A stretch of 64,000 nucleotides of DNA from Pholis gunnellus. Taxonomy: Eukaryota > Chordata > Actinopteri > Perciformes > Pholidae. Made by a program: the position numbers and the translations under genes. Location of the stretch: assembly GCA_910591455.2 (NCBI GenBank), contig OU342808.1:13962404-14026403 (forward strand), written 5' to 3'. Of the stretch, positions 25,701 through 37,130 are shown piece by piece; within the stretch, counting starts at the first letter, position 1; every line of letters begins with the position of its first letter. The notes under the pieces were generated by a model that made no database searches, was not told the DNA's origin, and saw only the letters and a program-made list of their open reading frames with translations.

Positions 25701-28700
25701 TTAACCTTTGCAGCCAGTCTCCCTGTTGGCGTCAGGAAACTGAGGTGTTTGTGACGAGGGTCCAGCATAGAGGCAATCAGAGCTGGTTTGGAGGCTAGGT
25801 CGTTAGAGTCAACCTGCAAACAGTAAAACGGATAGTTATGTTTAAAAAAAAAAAAAGGATGTTTATCTTATTCAGCATCAATCTGTTCAACCAAATTGAT
25901 AGGTATATGCCTACCTCCATGTGATTTCTAAGTGAATCCTGAACCTTCAGCTTGAACTCGGAGACTTGTTCAACATCATTCTCTTTCTGCACAAGGTGGG
26001 TCTGAATGAGGCTGAATGTGATTGGGTAAATGTTTGAAATGGACACTTCTGTTTCTGCAGATATGATTGTTGTTGCCCATTTCAGCGTCGCCAGCACGGG
26101 CGTGAAATTCTCAATTATTTGCCAGCAATCATCTTCTATCTCAAGGATTTGGGCTTCCTGTCTGTTAGTGATCGTGCGATCAGAGAGCACAGCTTTAATT
26201 GCCCACCGTTGCTCCAGCAGCCGTTCGAACATATCGCAGATGGTGTCCCATCTAGCTTTGCACGACTGGATAAGCTTGTGCTGTGGCAGGCACATCTGCA
26301 CTTGCTTCTGCTCCAAGGCTTCACTCGCCAGCAGACCGTGGTTGAAGTGCTTGACTAGTTTCCCCGCGGCAACGATGATGCGGACTAGATCCTCACTCAG
26401 CCCGTCACTAACTGCTAGCTGCAGTGTAGTGGCAAAGCAAGTGGCATAGTCCCAGGTGACGTGGACAAACGCGTGGGGTGCAGAGACGCCCCGTGTGCTG
26501 TTATGAACACACGCAGTCACTTTCCCAGCAATACCCCAGGTCTGCACCGTGCTAAGTAGCCTCTCTGTGACACTGTCTGTAGTAGTGTGGCTGTCTGACG
26601 GCAGCTTGTGTGTCTGCAGCACAGCCGACCTCCCCTGCCAGTCCTCTGTTATGAACGAACAGAAGACTGTGACATACCTCTGAAATGGGAGGGCCGTCCA
26701 CAAATCGGCAGTGAGTGCCAATTTCTCCACTTTCCCCAGCTGCACTACAAGCTCCTCCACTTTCTCATGGAAGTGGCCTTCAATAAGGCGTGTGATATCA
26801 GCAGCAGATGGGATTTTATAATGATGCACAGTGTATGCAAGTAGCTCACGAAAGCCATCCCCACTGACCACGTTGATGGGAAGCATGTCCTTCTCTATCA
26901 TTCTGGAGATGAGTTCAGTCACCTCTGCATGTGTTGCCACTGACCCGCCGTCATTGGGCATAGTGTCGGGGTGCTTGTTTTTGATGTGGTACATCATGCT
27001 GGTAGTGCTGCTCCTGTATTTCAGTTTGGTGTCGCACATCGTGCAGTGCACCTCCTCGTCCACTTTGATGAAAATGTCCCACACAGAGCTCCTCTTCAGG
27101 CGCTTCCTCTCCCCGTAGTCCCGCTCGGAGAGGTTGGTGGTCGTGTTCATGTTGGGTGACATGATTGCGACCTGCATGATGTCCGAATTAGCGGCGCTCT
27201 CTTCCTCGATGCACTGCACGGTGCAAATCACCGGCTTCTCGTCTTCGTCTGACGGCGCCGTGGACGGGTGGTGCCTGCTCATGTGGTTCATCATAGAGCT
27301 GGTGGCTCCACCGCAGTACTTCAATGTGGCGTCACATTTCATGCAGCGGACAAAGTTCCCCACTTGTTCAAAACAGTCCCACACAGAGCTCCGTCTCCTG
27401 CCCGTGCGCTTCATTGTTTTTGTCGTGCAGTTGGTTAAAGTACGTAAAAAAACGTTAGCAAGCTAGCTAATGTTAGCGCCAACTGTCCTCGTAAAAAAAG
27501 GTATTGTGGTTAATAAAAAGGCGATTTCACCTCGGTATATGCAATAACTGAAAATGCAATGAGGTGAGTGTAAGTGTGAACTTATTGAAGCCTCGTTGTT
27601 ATAAAGAAAATAATGTATTTATTATCCACCAGGCATGCAGATATCCCTGAATCCTGTATGCGGTATGTGGGGTCGATGGTGGATGACGTCATCAAAACGG
27701 GAAGTGAGGTAAATGCCACATTTTGCGATCAAATCTGGATTTATTCTTAATTTCAAATTCAAAATAAAATCGATGGGATTAATTGAAAAGAAACAACGTT
27801 TTTATGTGTTGTGAATATACTTTTGTGAAAAAACACTTTTTTATATTATGTGTTTTTTCCTTTTTTTTTTCCTATTGAAATTTAATTAATGGCATATTTC
27901 ATTTATATTCTGTGCTTTATGACTGTGGTGAAGCCTAACCAGAGTGGCTTCTGAAGTGGTAGGAGGCAGACACGAGAGACTTTGTTCCAATAACAAAATG
28001 TGTTTTATTTACAAAAAGTGCCCTGCTACACGTGTAACCAAACATATATCAAACAAAACAAACGGTTAACTTGGCGGAACTGAATAAACTCAACTCATCA
28101 TAAACTAACATAATCACGTGCATACAGCTACACTGATCTTCTCTCCCCCGTCCAGTCAAAGTCATCTCCTTTTATATAGCGCCTCCTATCAGCAGGATCT
28201 AATTCAGTGCAGGTGACACCGATTACCTACACATACACATACTCTACTCTCCCCCCCCCATACTTGGTCTGACCCAATGACATCACGGATGACATCATCC
28301 AGTGTATAAATAGAGACAATGGTTGGGTGCCTTCCCCTTTAGCCTCTGGAACACATGGTGGATATGATAAACAAACAATTGACAAGCATGGTTAGATCTA
28401 TAGATTAATGTAATATGGGGACAAATGGTGTGTTCTCACCCACTTTGTCACAATGGCCTGTAATGGTTTTATTATTACTTGTTATTTAATCAAAATTGTT
28501 GCTGTTTAATAATTTAAAAAATATAGCGTTTGATGTGTATTGTGCTCTTCAGGTGCCCAGTACTGGAGAGGAGGAGAGTTTATTGGTGGTTCAGTCCTAT
28601 GATGACCTGAGTAGAAAACTGTGGAGGCTGGAAGGTCTGCCTCTCTCCATCACAGCAGTGCAAGGAGCCCACCCTGCACTTAGATACACACAGGTAAAGC

Positions 28701-31700
28701 CTCTTGTTCTTAACGGGTAACTGCTCTCATTATTGCACTGATTAGTAGCAGTGTTAGTAAAATGTAACAATTGCATAATTTCAAACACCACTACACTGTG
28801 TTGTGTGCTTTGGTAGTTTTTCTTTATGGCAGTAATAACATTTCATCTGTACCTTGCAGGTCTTTCCCCCTGTGCCACTGAAGGTGGACTATTCCTTCTT
28901 TGACAGAGAAAAGACTTCCAGGTCATTGGTGCCACAGGAAGGCAAACCCTGCCCTGCTTATATCACCCCTATCACAGGTAGACACTAACCACCAGCAACT
29001 TGTTAAGAAGTGTTTAACGCTTGTTTAATTTCTGCACTGTCCGCCATAGAAAATGTTTTATGAATTTACACTATTTCTGAAGCATAACTTCCCTTGTTTT
29101 CTGTAATGTACCTGGTGATTTTACGATTGCTAAATGACTGAGTTACAACCCATGTATTCAAAGCAGGAACACTATAGCCACCTAACAGAGATTAAAACTG
29201 TACAAAACCATTTATTCAAACTCCTATCACTGGTGACCCTGCTCTTGCAGTGATTTGTCACATGGAAGGGAGTGGAAAGTGGCCTCACGATCGCTTTGCC
29301 ATCCGCCACATCCGAACTGCCTTCCACATCCGCCTGGGAGAGTTACTGAAGAAGCAGCATAATTATACATGCAGGCCCTGCCCTACTCACCTAGATGTCT
29401 GGAAGGTATATTTTTGAGTTAGTTTACAAGTCGCACACTTGTTTGTTGTTGTTTTCTTCTAAGTATCATTATATGTTTAGGCAAATTGTTGGTATTTTTT
29501 TAAAATCAGTTTACAGTATTCTTTTTTTACGCTGTTTTAATTCCATTTGTTTATGCATCCAGGATGGCTTGGTGTTCCGCATCCAGGTGGCATACCATCG
29601 TGAGCCTCAGGTGCTGAGGGAGAGTGTGAATGCAGAGGGGCTGCTGGTTGTAAGGGACAACGAGGAGGCTCAGGCTCTGGAGATGGCCACCATGCACAAG
29701 CCTCTACTTACCAGCACATTGCATGGGTAAAATTACAGTAACACAAATATCTGTGTTCCCTCTTTTCAACCCTATATGTTGCTGTTATAACATTTATAGG
29801 CAGTCATTTTTGGTTGTATGTTCCTACTTTCTTTAACCTCTGTCCTTCCTTTCTGTCACCCTGTTTTTGTCTCTTTCCTGTTCCTTCATTGTTTTGCTTG
29901 CCCTGCATTCACCATTTCCTCATCTCATACATGTCGTCCTGTTGTTGATAGGCTCCAGCAGCAGCACCAATGTTTTGGGGGAGTGTGTCGCCTGGCCAAA
30001 CGCTGGCTGGGGTCTCAGCTCTTCAGCGAAGACATCACAGAGGACACAGCAGACCTGCTGGTGGCGTCGCTTTTCCTGCAGCCTGCACCCTTTACTCCTC
30101 CGGGGTAACTACCGCCCATCTCATCAGACTCATTTGTGGATGGAATTGTATCGTCCCTTTTCTACGTTCAATAGGTCATGTGAATTAATTTCTGTCTTCC
30201 TCAGTTCCCCTCAGGTCGGCTTGCTTCGTTTCCTTCATCTGCTCTCCTCCTTTGACTGGAGGAACAACCCACTGGTTGTCAACCTCAACAACCAGCTTGC
30301 AGGCAAGCACACTCTTTCCCTAACCCCTTTCCCTCTGTGTCACATAAACAAATCCCCCCCACCGACCTCATTTTATACACACATCCTGCTCGTATGCTTC
30401 ACTGTTTCAACTCCAAGTTTGATTGTTGTTCACCTCTCTGTCACGTGCAGCCACCGACTACACAGAGATCAAGAATGACTTCATGGCCTCCAGGGAGTCT
30501 CTGCCTGTCCTGTTTGTAGCTACGCCTAAAGACAAAAACCAATCCCTGTGGACCAAGCGAGCACCAAGTGTACAGGTCAGCTGACACAAATACAAGTACA
30601 CAACTCGCACAACTAGACATTTAATAGAATAGCAATCAATACTGAATTTGAAGGTGATTGAATAGTACATTTGGTCAGTAACAAGAACACAACACAAAAT
30701 GGAATACTTAAGACTAGATCACAAGCTTATAGGTTACTGTTATTTTGTTGATGATTTGTGAGAATCACAAACAGCGGTGTAGAAAAGAGTTGCATGTTCT
30801 GGGCAGAGAACAGTCACATAGTTTCCCAATTCTGGAGCCTTTCCTTAGTGCACACTGGTCTCCTGGATCACACTGAAAATATATAACGCCAAATTAATAC
30901 CAAAGTAAGGTATTGACTCGTGAAAATATGTAAACAGATTTCTCTAAACGGATTCACTAGATTGGTGTTATGAATTGAGAGGATTCCAAATGGACTGAGT
31001 TGTTGCATTACGTACCATAGGCAGAAAGCCATGTTTTTTTCTTAGAGCTGGAAATTGATTGTTCTGAAGTCTTTCCAAAACTCCATGCAAATCATTGATC
31101 TGAAATGGAAAATTTAGAATATTAGAATACAGTCCGAATTTGAAATGATAAACAACATTCTGAAGAATTTCCACCAGCAGTACTTGTTTATTGGGAGACC
31201 ATCAGGTGTAGCTCACCAGTTTCTTTTCATTGCTGTCCTCTGTCGTAGTGAAATAAGTTGAGTATTTAGTTTTGTATTCCTCTGTCTGGATGTGACCGTG
31301 GCTGTAAAGGAGTCCAGTGGCACACAGTAGTGTACAGAAAAGGTAAACGGGCCAGCTTCCCATGGTGCGTAGCTGACCCAGATAAGCATCCTGTGCTGTC
31401 CCAGCTCACTCCCCCTACAAGCCCAACATTAACACTGAGCCTCTCCCAGCATCCTCTTTTATAACGGTGGCGGAGAACAGGAACCGCGTGCTCTGTGACG
31501 TCCCGACAGCGACGTCATTGTTGCCTAATCTCAACGTTCAGGGTGATTTTACCTTTTCTGGTTGCTCGGGTTGCATATATACATCTCTTCTTGAATTCTC
31601 ATGCCCACCCTCACGGACTATCAAAACCTGAAAGTTGTTTCACAACAAAAAGCTGAGGTGAGTGACTGATCCTGGCTCAGTGTGTGGTTTGTAGTTGTCT

Positions 31701-33592
31701 CAATACCTCTGAATGACCACTAGGGAGCACATTTAATGTGTTCTGGGAAATTGGTAATTAGAAATTTTAGTGCTAATTGATCGATTTGTACAACCACAAT
31801 GGGGGTCTCTATATATTATATTATATTATATGACATGTCTGAACATATTTTCAGATGAAACGCAATGTCCAAAGCTACCGGGTTTAACCATCAAATGTTG
31901 TATTTTGTGTCTTCAGATGCTGCAGCGTGTGGTGATGGTGGCTGCAGAGAGTCTTAAGTTACTGGAACAGCAGCTGATGGACAGAGAGCAGATACAAGAT
32001 GTCAGGGTTAGTAAAAAGCACTTGAAAACTCTCATTTGCTATTGTCTTCATAAATGGTCCACTATCTGAATGAATTGTGATTTAATACTTCAGCCTTGTG
32101 ACGCGTTGTCTGTGTTTTGTACAGGTGGTCATGCGTCCTCCTCTGGATGCCTACGATGTGTTGATTCACCTGAACCCAAAGCAGGTTCCCCTGCTCCCTC
32201 AGGCAGTGGACCCTCCCACTGTCACCTTCAGCAGGGGCCTCATGGCTGGCAGTGTGGCCCAGTCTGGAGGGGCCCTGCCTGTCATCGACTACAACCCCGT
32301 GTCCCTCTACCTGGCAGAGCTCAGAGTGAGTCTCTCGGGCATGAACCTCAGGTTAAAAGGCAGGCGTGGTGTTAATTATGTCTTATTGACACAGGATGTG
32401 AGGAAAGCTGTGCAGCAGGATTTGCGCATGCAAGTTGCAGCTTGGCTGCTCTGTTCCGAAGTATATTCTGTCTGACGTCCAACAGCTTCCTGAGAATATA
32501 ACATCCAGGGAAGAAACATTTCCAGACTGTACTTTCATCCACAAAGCAGGTTTTTCCTAGAATAAATTCAAGGGCATATAGGTTTTGAATATGCACATTA
32601 GGGACACGTCCTCACCATTATTTTGGGAGGACAGAATGGTCCCTGCCAATATTTGAGCGAACTCGTTCTCATAATCAAACTAGAGAAGAACAGAGGAGCA
32701 GAATACAACAAACATGATACAGTGACGAACTATTCATGTGCACAGTATGAGAAGATATCATTGGAAACTACTGACGCTCTGTTGTGCCGTTCTTCAGTGT
32801 TATTTGATGTTTTCTTGAATATCTATTACTGATGATGATGAGTTCCTCAGCTGCAGTGCGCTCCACAGCATAAAGTGTCTGTAGCATAAAGTCGGGTTTG
32901 AACTGCGGCTTTGAATGTCTATGATAAAGTAGATCTAGCCTGCACTTTATCAGAGGCGGTGAAGTTAATATTTTATGTTGACCATAACCCACATAATGGT
33001 GACATTTATGCCTGATCAAACATGTTTTTATAGGGGCAGTAGAATTTTTCTTGAACTTTTATGACTTCGTTCTCATTGCATTGCGACTTTATTCTCATAA
33101 TATTACAAAGGTTCCCCAAATATTATGACTTTATTCTCGGCATCGAGAGAAAGTGCACAAAGTTTTGAACATGAACTAATCTAATACATTTTCAGGATGC
33201 TTTCGGAGACCTAGCCCTCTTCTTCTGTGACCCCCATGGCGGAAGAGTGATTGCAGTTTTATGGAAGCCAAAGGCCTTCATCCCAATGCCCTTTAAGGTA
33301 AGGCCTAACTTATGTCCTCTAATAAAAATCATGAGTGTAGGTCAGAGGCCCTTTGGATTGCCAACAGCTTGCTTCGATGTATCATGTGTCTCCTTCACTT
33401 CCATCACTCTGACCTGATGTTTTCTGTTCCCCTTCATGGCAGACGTCGCAAATGTCTGCTCGGAGAGTGGCGGTGACTGGGGAGGAAGCGAATACCATTC
33501 CCAACGTGGAAGCAATACTGGAGGACCTCCGGGTCATGGGAAAGGGCTTGATCAAGTCAGTGGAAGCCAGGACTGAAAAATGGTCATTTTAG
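19735..33592 (+). CDS. nol6: Nucleolar protein 6 (Nrap / Utp22 family), 26 coding exons
   Basis: Coding exons: 19735-19773, 20105-20317, 20467-20583, 20723-20902, 21045-21213, 21384-21518, 21664-21827, 21957-22077, 22234-22292, 22388-22489, 22591-22706, 23036-23213, 23472-23594, 24019-24167, 27633-27708, 28553-28693, 28860-28977, 29251-29405, 29563-29726, 29952-30104, 30205-30302, 30451-30575, 31917-32006, 32125-32325, 33196-33297, 33443-33592. Joined they give 1145 residues with no frame break (human NOL6 has 1146). Family members act in the small-subunit processome for pre-18S rRNA maturation in the nucleolus. The acidic N-terminus with KAKRSK basic clusters, the nucleotidyltransferase-like repeat (DLIGSYPLGT, VTVDLAVTIP) and the Nrap C-terminal motifs (DVLIHLNP, FGDLALFFCDPHGG) are all visible. 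All introns are GT-AG except that after 30302, which is GC-AG. Intron 14 hosts a BED/hAT-derived gene and intron 22 a CART gene, both antisense. A likely AATAAA signal is at 33747-33752. Confidence 0.97.
24418..24867. mobile_element. Non-autonomous hAT element (434 bp) in nol6 intron 14
   Basis: The element body is 24426-24859. It starts TAGGGCTGCACAATTAATCG and ends ATAATCGTGCAGCCCTA. The outer 11 bases are a perfect inverted repeat, and the 8-bp duplication GGTTACAC is present at 24418-24425 and 24860-24867. Its tips resemble those of the 18S-carrying element at 15888, so both may be moved by related transposases. It is non-coding. Confidence 0.92.
25265..27414 (-). CDS. BED-finger hAT transposase-derived protein (ZBED-like), in antisense inside nol6 intron 14
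   Basis: Exons 27414-25915 and 25813-25265, with a GT-AG intron (GAG|gtaggc and tgcag|GTT), give 682 uninterrupted residues. Two BED zinc fingers are visible: C24/C27/H44/H48 and C124/C127/H143/H148. Next comes the hAT RNase-H-like core, with LTADLWT (D237) and the CFATTLQLAV segment. The C-terminal dimerisation region follows, with PLEWWRVNGPRFPKLATLAR and ATMRTRLSPEHVDMMIF. Where active transposases read T-D-N, residues 303-305 here are V-H-N, so the second catalytic aspartate is lost; the usual CFAHTL histidine is also threonine. No terminal inverted repeats or 8-bp duplication were found between the hAT element on one side and the nol6 exon at 27633 on the other. An intact frame without catalytic residues points to a domesticated gene, probably DNA-binding. 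A recently inactivated transposon copy is the alternative. Confidence 0.85.
27709..28552. other. nol6 intron 15, partly repeat-like
   Basis: The stretch from about 27930 to 28450 has a different texture from its flanks, with TGTGGTGAAG near its left and CTTTGTCACA near its right as possible degenerate termini. No target duplication was convincing and there is no coding content. Confidence 0.3.
30765..31363 (-). CDS. cart: Cocaine- and amphetamine-regulated transcript (CART) neuropeptide precursor, nested in nol6 intron 22
   Basis: Exons 31363-31217, 31099-31016 and 30872-30765 join in frame with GT-AG introns to give 112 residues. Residues 1 to about 20 (MGSWPVYLFCTLLCATGLLY) are a signal peptide. 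Residues 50-69 form the amphipathic helix region, and K70-K71 is the dibasic cleavage site. The predicted mature peptide, residues 72-112 (HGFLPM, then the cystine knot), is 41 residues long. The six cysteines (78, 84, 96, 98, 104, 111) have the exact CART spacing C-x5-C-x11-C-x-C-x5-C-x6-C, and the family words ALRKGSRIGKLCDC and CNSFL are present. The three-exon structure, with the knot in exon 3, is that of CART genes. CART peptides are secreted regulators of feeding, stress and reward. The gene sits wholly within an intron of nol6 on the other strand. Teleosts have several CART paralogues, and which one this is cannot be decided here. Confidence 0.95.
31456..31463 (-). promoter_or_regulatory. 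TATA box of the nested cart gene
   Basis: On the minus strand TATAAAAG lies 93-100 bp upstream of the cart ATG, a normal distance for a TATA box plus a short 5' leader. It is inside nol6 intron 22 and gives the nested gene its own promoter. Confidence 0.7.
31496..31517 (-). promoter_or_regulatory. Paired CRE-like sites upstream of cart
   Basis: TGACGTCC (31496-31503) and CGACGTCA (31510-31517) each match 7 of 8 bases of the palindromic cAMP response element. They lie about 33-61 bp upstream of the TATA box, spaced by 6 bp. Mammalian CART promoters are known to be driven by a proximal CRE through CREB, so the match in position and type supports cAMP control here. Confidence 0.65.
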
Positions 33593-36500
33593 ACACACTG
33601 TTTTCACCAGGTACATTCCAATGGAAAAACAGAACAATGGAAAAAATGAATGGGTTTTCAGATGAATTTTGTTAACAATATTATCAGTTAATAGTGTGGT
33701 TAAAGATGAGCCATATGATTTGTTTTGGCGAAGCTGCATCATTTCTAATAAATGGATATTTACTCTTTTGATCTTATTTTTTTTAATATGAGTCCTTCTA
33801 TCAGTGGATCAAATTGAGAAAATGAAATATTTTGTAGATTGTTTTTATCAGTAATTATTTGGGTGGCCAAGAATAATATGGACTGTGACTTTTAATGTAC
33901 ATTTACAAATCAGCATCTTTTAATTCAGAATGCAGTCTTGCTGTTACCGGAGAGCTGAACTGATTAGTTAGAAAATTCATCAGCAACAAATCTGATAATA
34001 GGTTAACAGTTTATTAACAAACTAAATTTGGTTTCTCAAATGTGAAGATTGTTTTCTATGGTAGCAAACTGTATATGTTTAGACCTGGGCTGTTGGTTGG
34101 ACAAGACAAGCAATTTGAAGGCTTCAGCTTAAGCTTTGGGAAATGGTTACAATTAGTTGCAGCTATATGTATCAGATTTGTTTAAATCCATTCATCTTGA
34201 AACAGGTGGTTAAAAACAGAGCAGGACACTGAAATGGCCGTCGCTATCCTTTTATCATTGCTGTTGATGCAGAGATGCAATGAGAAGTGTCAACGGTTTC
34301 TCTGACACATTTCTCAAGCAGAAACACAGGGCTGTCAGCTGAACACAGTAGATGTAGGTGATCATTGGAGACGTGCCAAACGGTTTGCTTCCAATGGATT
34401 TGTGGAAAGGGATTGTCTGGCTGCCTCTTATTCCTAGGAAAACTATGACTCTGGCTTTAAGTTCTTAGTAATTGACGCAAATAAGAATCTCTAATCACGG
34501 AAACACTAGACCGGGCATCACAGCTTGCACTCATAGCCCCTTGAATACAGAAAAACACTAGACAAACAGCAAAGTATACTGTTGTGTCCGAAGTCTACTA
34601 AATATGAATTCACATATACTGAACACCAAGAATCTGACAAACATGCATCTCTCTTCTCAATGACTTGTTAGTTGCACATTCCAGCATGATGGTGTCACAA
34701 TTATTTATCTTACCAGTTAATTTACTTTCACCCAAGCAATACTGTCTCTTAAGAAATTTGGTATAAAATGTAAGTTTGGTGTGAAAAATCAAAGATTGCT
34801 TCCTAAGTCACAGCCAGTATTGCTCCACTGTCTCCAACATGCAGCTCTGGGACCACACTCTGATTTACCAGGAAACTGAATCACTTTTAAACCGTCATTT
34901 GATAGACCGGGGCTTTGAGTTCACAACCCCCAGTTCATGTGTGTACTTGTCATTTCTGTTCATTCAAAGCAGGTGAATGTGAGCTTTTCACAACCTTGGT
35001 GACGATCAACAGGAAAGTGATGCAACAATAGTTTTTTCTGTAATGTTTAAGCACAGAATTGTATGCACTTGTGTATATACAACTGCCTGTACTCATTGGT
35101 CCTTTGATGGTAAGAAATGTGAATGGACCTGTGTGTTATAATCAGTAATAACCTGCAGGTAGGCTTGTTTTAATTAAATGTGTACAGTGCTTGAGGCTGC
35201 TTGTTGTGTGACAAACTCGAAGATTTCAGATGAGCTTCCACCGGTTACTGGAAGGGCAGTAAAATATGAGATGCAGCTGAGGGTTGTGATTAGCCCTGTA
35301 TAAAATGTGAGATAGTTGTCACTGTAACATGTAGCACAATAGTAACATGTATGCAAACGGTTTGGACAAATCAAAATGCAAGATGGTATTGCTGTTTTGT
35401 AGTTTTTATTTTTAATGCATAATTTGTTCGAAAATTAGTTGAAAGATGGGAGTGATTTCATTACTGAAAATAATTTTTAAAAAGCAGGTTGTTCGAGACT
35501 ATATTGAGTCCAAGGCATCAATACATGTAGAAAAATGTCATCCATTTGATTTTACAGCATAGGTTTGCAGACTGTTTGTCCCGTCATCGTAAATGTAGAC
35601 ATATAAAAGTTCTTAATTGCCAAGCTGACACATTCGGCTGTGTCATAGACTGTGCATGTCTGCAGCTGTTGACAGAGAGAAAGCACGTTGTTTTGGTTGC
35701 AGTCCAGCGTAATTATAGAGAAAGTGAAGAAAGTGGAAATGTACCAGAGCCAGGCTTTAATGCATCACACACAAGGTTCAGTTGAACAACATATATCTTA
35801 TTGTGTAATCGTGACAAAGTGGTGATCACTGAGATGCACGTCACACATATTGCATAATCATCTGTCTTATCTCTGATCTTGTTTAAACACCACTGGAGAG
35901 TTTCACCAAACAATGCCAAGATTTTACCGAGGAACTTGATCTGAGAGCAGATATCATGTATTGCTGCAAAATAACACTTAACTGGTGTTCAAAATGTGTG
36001 TAATAGTCAGATATCTTGACCTGACATGACTGCATTTCTCTTTTACACAATCTAGACTGATCCCATGGGCCTTATTGTTCTTTGAAAACTAGTAACCTAA
36101 AAGTCTAAATGGAGGACTAACTTATTAAAAAAAACACTACTTTGGCTTAAGAGATCATAAAAAGGGGAGCGTTTCCTGCCAACATCTAGGACTCATGACC
36201 TGCAGGAAGTTTATCAGCCTTTTTAATTACAGCGTCTAGTTGTTGCTAACATCATCTCTGTCTGCCTCGAGGCAGTGTGACAACCTGTGCCATCTTTATG
36301 AGAGGTATCAATATTTCTTCACCTGATGGTAAACAACTGACACATTCACACTTTTACTGGAAACAAACCTGGTACATATGGCCATCAATCACAAACGTGA
36401 GGAACAAAATCAGTGATCAGTGCCATCATCTAAGGACCTCGGGGTTATGACGGTGAACTGAATCGGAAAGACGAAAGCAAAGTAGAAATATGTGCAAACT

Positions 36501-37012
36501 CCTAAATCTCTTTGTAGAAGATGGCTGGCCGCTCTGGTCAGGTAAAGATGTTTACAATAAATATGCAAGTACAAATATATCAAATCTCATATATCAGTGA
36601 TCACCCCTGCCATACTAAGAAACTCAAAAGTACCATAAAGTTTCATCTAATTCTTCTGTTGAACATTTAGTAGTCACATTACTTGTGTCGACTTGGATCA
36701 CATGTATTCTGTGCGATGAAGATGGCAATCATTCCCATAAACCTGTCATCTCCTTCTGTCCCTCCCTCCTTCATGGACGTCACACAGAAACAGTTCGCTT
36801 GTGCAACATGCCTGACTCATACAGCTTTGACGCCGGCGCTGTGATTGACATGAGTCAGACTGCCCTGTGATCTTTCAATATTCTTATATACAGTCTATGG
36901 GTGAAACGTATCACATACTGTATCTTTTATTTTCCCAACCTCTGTTTTAGCCATGTGGTCGTTGAGATACGCTCTACACATATATTCACATAATGTGTTA
37001 TTTATGGATGCA

Positions 37013-37130
37013 CAATTTTTTTTCAGACCAAGTACAAATACTTACCTTTGAGTACTTGCCGATGTCGAGTACCAATATACTTATTCATTTATTAGTACCA
37101 TTACAGTTCAAACGATAACTTTGTTGCTGA
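37013..37130. repeat. Probable dispersed DNA-transposon fragment
   Basis: A T run and TTTCAGACCAAGTACAAA are followed by GAGTACTTGCCGATGTCGAG and GTACCAATATACTT. This resembles the AGTACTTGCCGATACCGAGTAC type of repeat that I associate with teleost genomes. The ends are not defined here. Confidence 0.4.

Noticed and set aside
25327..27466. Several plus-strand open frames over the transposase-derived gene
   Set aside because: They are shadows on the opposite strand; the minus-strand frame has BED and hAT motifs and a proper splice pair.
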